A stretch of DNA of 5,320 bases from an uncultured Pseudomonadota bacterium (GTDB taxonomy: Bacteria > Pseudomonadota > Gammaproteobacteria > Burkholderiales > Methylophilaceae), in assembly GCA_903854305.1 (NCBI GenBank), contig CAINWC010000437.1:1-5320 (forward strand). The letters are read 5' to 3'. The position numbers and the translations under genes are program-made. The notes beneath the pieces are model-generated. The model searched no databases. It saw only the letters and a list, made by a program, of their open reading frames with translations, and was not told the DNA's origin. Below, in pieces: positions 1 through 5,320 of this stretch. Position 1 is the stretch's first letter. Each line of letters starts with the position of its first letter.

Positions 1-1345
<1,345 letters not shown>

Positions 1346-1383
1346 AAATAAAAATACTTAACGGCGCTTACATTATCTTAAAC

Positions 1384-2070
1384 CTAGGTTTTTTCAGCCC
1401 ATGCGCCATAATCTTTGAATTTTTCTTGTACCTCTAACATCTCTTGCTGGCTTAAAATGTGTGGCTCACCCACTTGCAAAGCCCGCAGATATTGCTCGCA
1501 TAAGGTTTCGACTTCCTGTGTGATGCTGAGTGCTTTTTCTAAGGTTTCACCCACAGCAATCATACCGTGGTTGGCCAACAAACAGGCTTTACGGCCTTGC
1601 AAGGCGATTAAGGCGTTATCAGAAAGTTGCTGTGTTCCAAATAATGCATACTGCGCGCAGCGGATGCTATCGCCGCCACACAAGGCAATCATGTAATGGA
1701 ACGCGGGCATATCACGACGTAACGTGCTTAAGGTGCTGGCAAACATGCTATGCGTATGAATGATGGCATTGACCTCTGGGCGATTGAGCAAAATATCCCG
1801 GTGAAAACGCCATTCAGAAGAAGGTGTTTTGCCTAGATCGAAACCACCATCAAATTGCATTTTCACCATACTGCTTGGCGTCATCTGCTCGGCGCCTATC
1901 CCTGAGGGTGTGACTAAAAAACCATCTTCACAGCGGACACTGGCGTTGCCGGAAGCGCCTTTGTTTAGGCCGAGCTCAGCTAGCTTTTGGCTTATTTTTA
2001 ATAATTGCTCGCCTAATAATTGCTCGCGTAGCGTTGATTCAGATTGGTTTTGCATGTCAACATTATCCAT
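1384..2070 (-). CDS. FucA-like class II aldolase/adducin family protein; probable 5-deoxyribulose-1-P / 5-methylthioribulose-1-P aldolase
   Basis: This 228-residue protein is a zinc-dependent class II aldolase that cleaves a ketose 1-phosphate to dihydroxyacetone phosphate and an aldehyde. It resembles L-fuculose-1-phosphate aldolase along its length: GLNKGASGNASVR (about 34-46), FLVTPSGI (51-58), PSSEWRFH with acid/base Glu86, zinc-ligand pair H105 and H107 in IIHTHS, HYMIA with Tyr126, third zinc ligand H168 in LLANHGMIA, and C-terminal EKFKDYG. FucA is about 215 residues, so it looks full length. Its ATG (2068-2070) lies inside the 3' end of mtnA, giving an 8-nt overlap (ATGGATAA) and likely translational coupling. 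No strong Shine-Dalgarno is seen, and Met6 (2053-2055) is an alternative start. No fucose genes are nearby. Partnership with mtnA points to the DHAP shunt for SAM by-products (Ald2/DrdA-type enzymes), which is inference. Family is secure; substrate is moderately so. Confidence 0.85.
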   Translation of the reverse strand: MDNVDMQNQSESTLREQLLGEQLLKISQKLAELGLNKGASGNASVRCEDGFLVTPSGIGAEQMTPSSMVKMQFDGGFDLGKTPSSEWRFHRDILLNRPEVNAIIHTHSMFASTLSTLRRDMPAFHYMIALCGGDSIRCAQYALFGTQQLSDNALIALQGRKACLLANHGMIAVGETLEKALSITQEVETLCEQYLRALQVGEPHILSQQEMLEVQEKFKDYGAWAEKT

Positions 2071-3154
2071 GTTTAACTAACTTATCTGGCGCAAACACGC
2101 CTTGCTCTGTAATAATGCCGGTCACCAGTCTTGCCGGCGTAACATCAAATGCAGGGTTGGCGGTTTTAGATTCAACAGGTATCACACGCACATTCTGCAC
2201 GCTACCATCTGCCGCCAAGCCCTGCATATAAGCCACTTCATCACCATGTCGCTGTTCAATTTCAATCTCGGTCAAACCATTTGCAATGTCCCAATCAATA
2301 GTTGGGCTTGGTACGGCGGCATAAAATGGCACCTTGTTATCAAAAGCCGCTAAAGCTTTCAGGTAAGTTCCAATCTTATTACAAACATCGCCAGCGCTTG
2401 TGACGCGGTCTGCGCCTACAATCACCATATCCACAGCACCTTGCTGCATTAAATGGCCGCCGGCATTGTCGCTAATCACGGTATGCGGCACGCCGTGCTG
2501 AGCCAGCTCCCATGACGTAAGGCTCGCGCCCTGATTGCGTGGGCGCGTTTCATCCACCCACACATGGACAGCAATCCCAGCATTATGTGCGGCATAAATC
2601 GGGGCAAGTGCGGTGCCGAAATCGACAGTAGCGAGCCAACCCGCATTGCAATGCGTAAGGACATTAAAAACTTTGCCTTGATAGGCGATTTTTTGATAGA
2701 AACGTTGTATTAAACCTAAACCATGCTGCCCTATCGCTTGATTTAACAACACATCTTCATCACAAATGGCTGCGGCTTCTGCCCATGCGACCTGCGTACG
2801 GTTGACTTCAGCCATTGGCAATAGCAGATTTAGCATGCGCTGCACCGCCCAATTTAAATTAACCGCTGTAGGTCGGCTTTGAACGAGTTGAGTGGCAGCT
2901 ACTTGCAAATGGTGATCGCTAGGTTCTTGCTGCATCGCTAAAGCAATGCCATATGCAGCGGCAGCGCCTATCAACGGTGCGCCACGCACTTGCATGGTTT
3001 TAATCGCCGTAATCATTTGCTGAAGATTGCCGATGTGAGCAATCTCAAAAGCATGCGGCAATTTTGTCTGGTCGATAATAGCGACCGCATTTAGACGCTC
3101 ACCTGAACCTTCAATTGGCCAAATAGTGCGATATTGCTGTTGACTCACTAGCAT
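2063..3154 (-). CDS. mtnA: S-methyl-5-thioribose-1-phosphate isomerase
   Basis: MtnA converts the aldose 5-methylthioribose-1-phosphate to the ketose 5-methylthioribulose-1-phosphate in salvage of methylthioadenosine. Members of the family can also isomerise 5-deoxyribose-1-phosphate. The eIF2B-alpha/beta/delta-like fold is recognisable. Numbered from the chosen ATG, YRTIWPIEG lies near the N-terminus, RGAPLIGAAAAYG at about 57-69, catalytic Cys169 in THCNAG, DETRPRNQGA at 201-210, catalytic Asp249 in VGADR, and NKIGTY at 259-264. The start is ATG at 3152-3154, giving 363 residues, a normal length. A TTG four codons upstream (3164-3166) is possible but sits only 1 nt from the AGGA motif. The 3' end overlaps the aldolase gene by 8 nt, so the two form an operon. 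No mtnB, mtnC or mtnD is present, which argues against the classical methionine salvage branch here. Identity is secure. Confidence 0.95.
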   Translation of the reverse strand: MLVSQQQYRTIWPIEGSGERLNAVAIIDQTKLPHAFEIAHIGNLQQMITAIKTMQVRGAPLIGAAAAYGIALAMQQEPSDHHLQVAATQLVQSRPTAVNLNWAVQRMLNLLLPMAEVNRTQVAWAEAAAICDEDVLLNQAIGQHGLGLIQRFYQKIAYQGKVFNVLTHCNAGWLATVDFGTALAPIYAAHNAGIAVHVWVDETRPRNQGASLTSWELAQHGVPHTVISDNAGGHLMQQGAVDMVIVGADRVTSAGDVCNKIGTYLKALAAFDNKVPFYAAVPSPTIDWDIANGLTEIEIEQRHGDEVAYMQGLAADGSVQNVRVIPVESKTANPAFDVTPARLVTGIITEQGVFAPDKLVKHG

Positions 3155-3167
3155 AAAAATTAACAAT

Positions 3168-3172
3168 TCCTA
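3168..3172 (-). promoter_or_regulatory. Likely ribosome-binding site of mtnA (TAGGA)
   Basis: On the minus strand TAGGA ends 13 nt before the ATG at 3154 but only 1 nt before the in-frame TTG at 3166. Neither spacing is ideal. The ATG is favoured because it is the stronger start codon and because 1 nt is too short for normal initiation. The family N-terminus (xxYRTIW) fits either start. Confidence 0.35.
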
Positions 3173-3234
3173 GCAATAAAAAAGAAAATTTTGCATAAAT
3201 AAATAATTCAAAAGTTGACTTTCACGCACGAATA

Positions 3235-3250
3235 ATCTGCTTTAGCAGAT
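3235..3250. repeat. Short inverted repeat ATCTGC-TTTA-GCAGAT
   Basis: A perfect 6-bp inverted repeat with a 4-nt loop; the inner T and A could extend it to 7 bp with a 2-nt loop. It lies about 80 nt upstream of the mtnA start. There is no T run after it on either strand, so it is not an intrinsic terminator. It could be an operator palindrome or a leader hairpin for mtnA. Nothing in the sequence decides between these. Confidence 0.35.
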
Positions 3251-3309
3251 ATATTCTGTGGGGATGCCAAGCACTGGTATAAAAAAGTTCCCTTAATTCA
3301 AAAATACTC

Positions 3310-3341
3310 TCCACATTATCTGTGGATAACTCTGTGAATAG
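3310..3341. promoter_or_regulatory. DnaA-box-like cluster with inverted repeat
   Basis: TGTGGATAA at 3321-3329 is the exact complement of the consensus DnaA box TTATCCACA. TGTGAATAG at 3333-3341, in the same orientation and starting 12 nt further on, differs from the relaxed box TTATNCACA at one position. The perfect box is also half of an inverted repeat, TCCACA (3310-3315) - TTATC - TGTGGA (3321-3326). AT-rich DNA flanks both sides. Known DnaA sites act in replication initiation, DnaA titration or DnaA-controlled transcription. None of the usual origin neighbours (dnaA, dnaN, gidA/mnmG, parAB) is in the window, so an accessory DnaA-binding site or coincidence is likelier than oriC. Confidence 0.4.
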
Positions 3342-3372
3342 TTGTGACTTGAAAATGTAACATACCAATTTA

Positions 3373-3466
3373 TAAGGGTTTTTTCAAAACGATTAAAAAT
3401 TGAACTATTTTTTAACCTATAAAAATCAATAAGTTAGATAACGGCCATTGATTGGTAAGGGTTTTT
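3373..3466. repeat. Direct repeat pair TAAGGGTTTTT, 83 nt apart
   Basis: The 11-mer TAAGGGTTTTT occurs at 3373-3383 and again at 3456-3466. With five more upstream bases, ATTTATAAGGGTTTTT and ATTGGTAAGGGTTTTT match at 14 of 16 positions. Both copies are in the AT-rich gap downstream of the tatD-family gene. Function is unknown; low-complexity AT-rich DNA makes a chance origin possible. Confidence 0.35.
3424..3453 (-). terminator. Weak possible terminator after the tatD-family gene
   Basis: On the minus strand, 21 nt past the stop codon, AATCAAT and ATTGATT form a perfect 7-bp inverted repeat around a 16-nt loop. A short T run (TTTTT, overlapping the stem end) and TATAGG follow. The stem has only one G-C pair and the loop is long, so it would be an inefficient intrinsic terminator at best. 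It is listed because it is the best placed candidate for the end of the ribD-tatD transcript. Confidence 0.2.
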
Positions 3467-3474
3467 ACGTATAC

Positions 3475-4272
3475 TTAATGTAGCACTTTAGGTGGTGTGC
3501 ATAAGTGAGCTAATCTTGGCAAAGCTTTTAAGGCGTTGGCCCCTGTAATATCAAGCACTTGCGAGACATTTACCTGCCTTAAATCGGCTAAAACCTGTGC
3601 GATTTTAGGTAACTCCGATGGACTATTTCTACCTTTTACACCGACCCATTCAGGTGGAATATCAGGTGAATCCGTCTCTAATACAATCGCTTCAAGAGGC
3701 AACCTAGTCGCAAGCTCCCGGATTTTTAACGCACGGCTGTAAGTCATTGCACCACCAAAACCAAGCTTGAATCCTAGCGCAATCAACTGCTCTGCTTGTT
3801 GAAAACTACCATTGAATGCATGTGCAATGCCACCAACCACTTGATGTTTTCGCAAGTATTTCAATATATCATCCACCGCGTGGCGCACATGCAATATCAC
3901 TGGCAAATCAAACTGCCTGGCAATTTTAAGCTGTTCAGTAAAAAAGTAGGTTTGCAGCGCGGCATTACTTTTTGTGACGAAATAATCCAAGCCGATTTCA
4001 CCAATGGCCACCGGGTTATTTTGCTTGACGTAAGCATGCAAGATTGGAATGTCATCTATAGCAGCGCTATCGACATACATAGGATGAATGCCAAGCGCGT
4101 AGGCGCAATGTTTGTAGCGTTGGCATAGCGCAATGACTGCATCGAAATTATCGCGCGCTATGGCGGGTATTACAATCTTTGCAACACCTTGCTGCAAAGC
4201 CTGCTGCGCAATGTCATCCCTATCAACATCAAACTCTGCTGCATCAAGGTGACAATGAGTATCGATGAGCAT
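3475..4272 (-). CDS. TatD-family metal-dependent hydrolase (YjjV-like)
   Basis: A 265-residue cytosolic amidohydrolase-fold protein of the TatD family, whose studied members are metal-dependent DNases or D-aminoacyl-tRNA deacylase-like enzymes. All expected metal ligands are visible: H6 and H8 in THCHLD, E92 in GEIGLDYF, H128 in PVILHVR, H151 in GIAHAFNGS, and D201 in LETDSPD. The fold ends with NSPSELP and a helical C-terminus. Length is typical (about 255-265). The YALGIHPMY segment and the HAFNGSFQQAEQLIALGFKLGFGGAMTY stretch (about 151-178) recall E. coli YjjV more than TatD itself. The start is ATG at 4270-4272, nine nt after the ribD stop, so it is co-transcribed with ribD. No good Shine-Dalgarno is seen, so translation may depend on coupling to ribD. 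The substrate cannot be deduced. Family assignment is secure; the YjjV subgroup is from memory of the sequence. Confidence 0.93.
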   Translation of the reverse strand: MLIDTHCHLDAAEFDVDRDDIAQQALQQGVAKIVIPAIARDNFDAVIALCQRYKHCAYALGIHPMYVDSAAIDDIPILHAYVKQNNPVAIGEIGLDYFVTKSNAALQTYFFTEQLKIARQFDLPVILHVRHAVDDILKYLRKHQVVGGIAHAFNGSFQQAEQLIALGFKLGFGGAMTYSRALKIRELATRLPLEAIVLETDSPDIPPEWVGVKGRNSPSELPKIAQVLADLRQVNVSQVLDITGANALKALPRLAHLCTPPKVLH

Positions 4273-4281
4273 TTGAGCTGA

Positions 4282-5319
4282 CTATGAGCTTTTTAGGACA
4301 GGCTTGGCGCGCAAGCGAATATCCTGCCCCACCTGACGCACATCTAAAATCTGCAAATCAGTCGCTTGCTGCATTTCAGTGAGTTCGGGGATTGCAAACA
4401 TGGCTTTTGCATCAGCACCCATCAACTTTGGCGCGTAATAAAAAATAAACTCATCAATTAGATTAGCGTTCAAAAATGCGCCATTCAAGCCCTGCCCCGC
4501 TTCTAGCAACACTTCATTGATGCCACGCTGCGCTAGATTTAACAACAAAGCGGATAAATCCACACGCCCGTTCGCATCGGCAATGTGGAGCAGTTCTGCA
4601 CCCGTCGCACTTAGTACAGCAGCGTGATGGTCAACATCGTCAGCATACGCAATCAGAACCGGGCTGGCTGACAGCTTGGTGACATCTAACATTTTACAAT
4701 CTGCAGGCGTCTGCAATCGACTATCCACAATCACCCGTAGTGGCTGCCGAGTTAAAGTTAAATGGCCTAGCCGCACATTCATACTTGGATTATCAGCCAG
4801 CACGGTACCTATGCCCGTGATAATAGCGCACGATTGTGCGCGCCAATACTGCACATCTAACCTTGCTGGCTCGCCAGTAATCCACAGGCTTTTACCATTA
4901 TTTAGCGCGGTACGGCCATCTAAACTAGCAGCGATTTTGCTGCGCACATAAGGACGGCCACGCGTCATCCGTGAAACGAATCCCGGGTTCAGTGCCAGTG
5001 CTTCTGCTTCCATCAAGCCTGTTTCAACCAGTATGTCATGCGCTTGCAGGCGTTTTAATCCATTACCTGCGACCAACGGATTTGGGTCTTGCATGGCGAC
5101 CACAACACGCTTAATACCCGCGCTGATCAAGGCGTCCACACAAGGCGGCGTACGGCCATGATGGTTGCAAGGCTCCAGCGTGACATAGGCATCAGCATCT
5201 TTTGCAGCCAATCCCGCTTCACGCAAAGCAAACACTTCCGCATGCGGCTCACCCGCGTTAAGATGCGCGCCTTGACCTATAATTTGTTGATTTTTAACGA
5301 TGACGCAGCCGACCCGCGG
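4282..5319 (-). CDS. ribD: Bifunctional riboflavin biosynthesis protein RibD (deaminase/reductase), 5' end off the right edge
   Basis: RibD carries out two cytosolic steps of riboflavin synthesis: deamination of 2,5-diamino-6-ribosylamino-pyrimidinone 5'-phosphate, then NADPH-dependent reduction of its ribosyl chain. The frame is open to the window edge, beginning PRVGCVIVKN. Numbered from that proline, 345 residues are present. The zinc deaminase domain has H26 and E28 in PHAEVFAL, and C51 and C60 in EPCNHHGRTPPC. The reductase domain starts near 122, with RPYVRSKIAASLDG, GTVLADNPSMNVR, PLRVIVDSRLQTP and LLEAGQGLNGAFL. The family is about 360-380 residues, so some 20-30 N-terminal residues, including the start, are missing. 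A GTG at 5233-5235 is in frame but falls inside the HAE motif region and cannot be the start. The stop is TAG at 4282-4284, with the tatD-family gene following after 9 nt. Both domains look intact. Confidence 0.96.
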   Translation of the reverse strand, partial: PRVGCVIVKNQQIIGQGAHLNAGEPHAEVFALREAGLAAKDADAYVTLEPCNHHGRTPPCVDALISAGIKRVVVAMQDPNPLVAGNGLKRLQAHDILVETGLMEAEALALNPGFVSRMTRGRPYVRSKIAASLDGRTALNNGKSLWITGEPARLDVQYWRAQSCAIITGIGTVLADNPSMNVRLGHLTLTRQPLRVIVDSRLQTPADCKMLDVTKLSASPVLIAYADDVDHHAAVLSATGAELLHIADANGRVDLSALLLNLAQRGINEVLLEAGQGLNGAFLNANLIDEFIFYYAPKLMGADAKAMFAIPELTEMQQATDLQILDVRQVGQDIRLRAKPVLKSS

Positions 5320-5320
5320 A

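Larger units (their letters stand above)
3155..3474. other. AT-rich intergenic region between the tatD-family gene and mtnA, no gene seen
   Basis: About 320 nt with no ORF of credible length and no tRNA- or rRNA-like structure. The sequence is clearly more AT-rich than the flanking genes and contains many A and T runs. It must hold the 3' end of the ribD-tatD transcript and any promoter for mtnA. I could not find a convincing -35/-10 pair on the minus strand. It contains a DnaA-box-like cluster (3310-3341), a 6-bp hairpin (3235-3250), an 11-nt direct repeat (3373-3383 and 3456-3466) and a low-GC inverted repeat just after the tatD-family stop codon (3424-3453). Confidence 0.7.

Noticed and set aside
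1380..1391. 12-bp perfect palindrome AAACCTAGGTTT over the stop codon of the aldolase gene.
   Set aside because: It has no loop, so it cannot form a useful RNA hairpin, and the T run follows only on the plus strand, where nothing ends. It is probably chance.
1384..2070. Calling the aldolase MtnB (methylthioribulose-1-phosphate dehydratase) because it follows mtnA.
   Set aside because: MtnB belongs to the same superfamily, but its motifs differ. This protein matches FucA-type features (FLVTPSGI, PSSEWRFH, HYMIA, EKFKDYG), and no mtnC or mtnD accompanies it.
1415..2353. Several plus-strand ORFs of 65-93 codons over the aldolase and mtnA genes.
   Set aside because: They are antisense shadows of two genes with clear catalytic motifs. 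They overlap each other in different frames and have no recognisable domain.
2476..2664. Minus-strand ORF of 62 codons inside mtnA.
   Set aside because: It is out of frame within a conserved part of mtnA, and its translation has no recognisable feature.
3796..4128. Plus-strand ORF of 110 codons opposite the tatD-family gene.
   Set aside because: It is fully antisense to a gene whose metal ligands are all intact, and there is no supporting ribosome-binding site or family resemblance.
4721..4885. DnaA-box-like 9-mers CTATCCACA and TAATCCACA inside ribD.
   Set aside because: Each has one mismatch and lies in conserved coding sequence, and such near-matches are expected by chance.
4676..4951. 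Plus-strand ORF of 91 codons opposite ribD.
   Set aside because: It is antisense to the RibD reductase domain and is a reading-frame shadow.

Overview
The window reads as an ordinary chromosomal segment of a Gram-negative bacterium. Every recognisable gene is on the minus strand, so transcription runs from high to low coordinates. Protein sequences and moderate base composition fit a betaproteobacterium. My best guess is a Methylophilaceae-like methylotroph, but that rests on remembered resemblance and not on a search.

In transcription order, the right edge holds ribD (riboflavin synthesis; its first roughly 20-30 codons lie outside the window). It is followed after only 9 nt by a TatD-family metal-dependent hydrolase of the YjjV type. 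An AT-rich gap of about 320 nt comes next. It carries no gene, but it has a perfect DnaA-box sequence inside an inverted repeat, a second near-box, a small hairpin and an 11-nt direct repeat. Then comes mtnA (5-methylthioribose-1-phosphate isomerase), whose last 8 nt overlap the start of a FucA-like class II aldolase. A 115-nt spacer with plausible promoter elements leads to pyrG (CTP synthase), which runs off the left edge after 422 of the usual roughly 545 codons.

The most informative part is the mtnA-aldolase pair. The aldolase resembles L-fuculose-1-phosphate aldolase and not the MtnB dehydratase of the classical methionine salvage pathway. The overlap with mtnA suggests a 'DHAP shunt'. 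In that route 5-methylthioribose-1-P and/or 5-deoxyribose-1-P, derived from the S-adenosylmethionine by-products MTA and 5'-deoxyadenosine, are isomerised by MtnA. The aldolase then cleaves the product to dihydroxyacetone phosphate and an aldehyde. This is an inference from family and context. The upstream enzyme (phosphorylase, or nucleosidase plus kinase) is not in the window.

The other genes (pyrG, ribD, tatD-family) are intact-looking housekeeping genes with their catalytic motifs present where visible. I see no mobile element, CRISPR array, RNA gene or clear pseudogene. The remaining ORFs on either strand are out-of-frame shadows of these genes.
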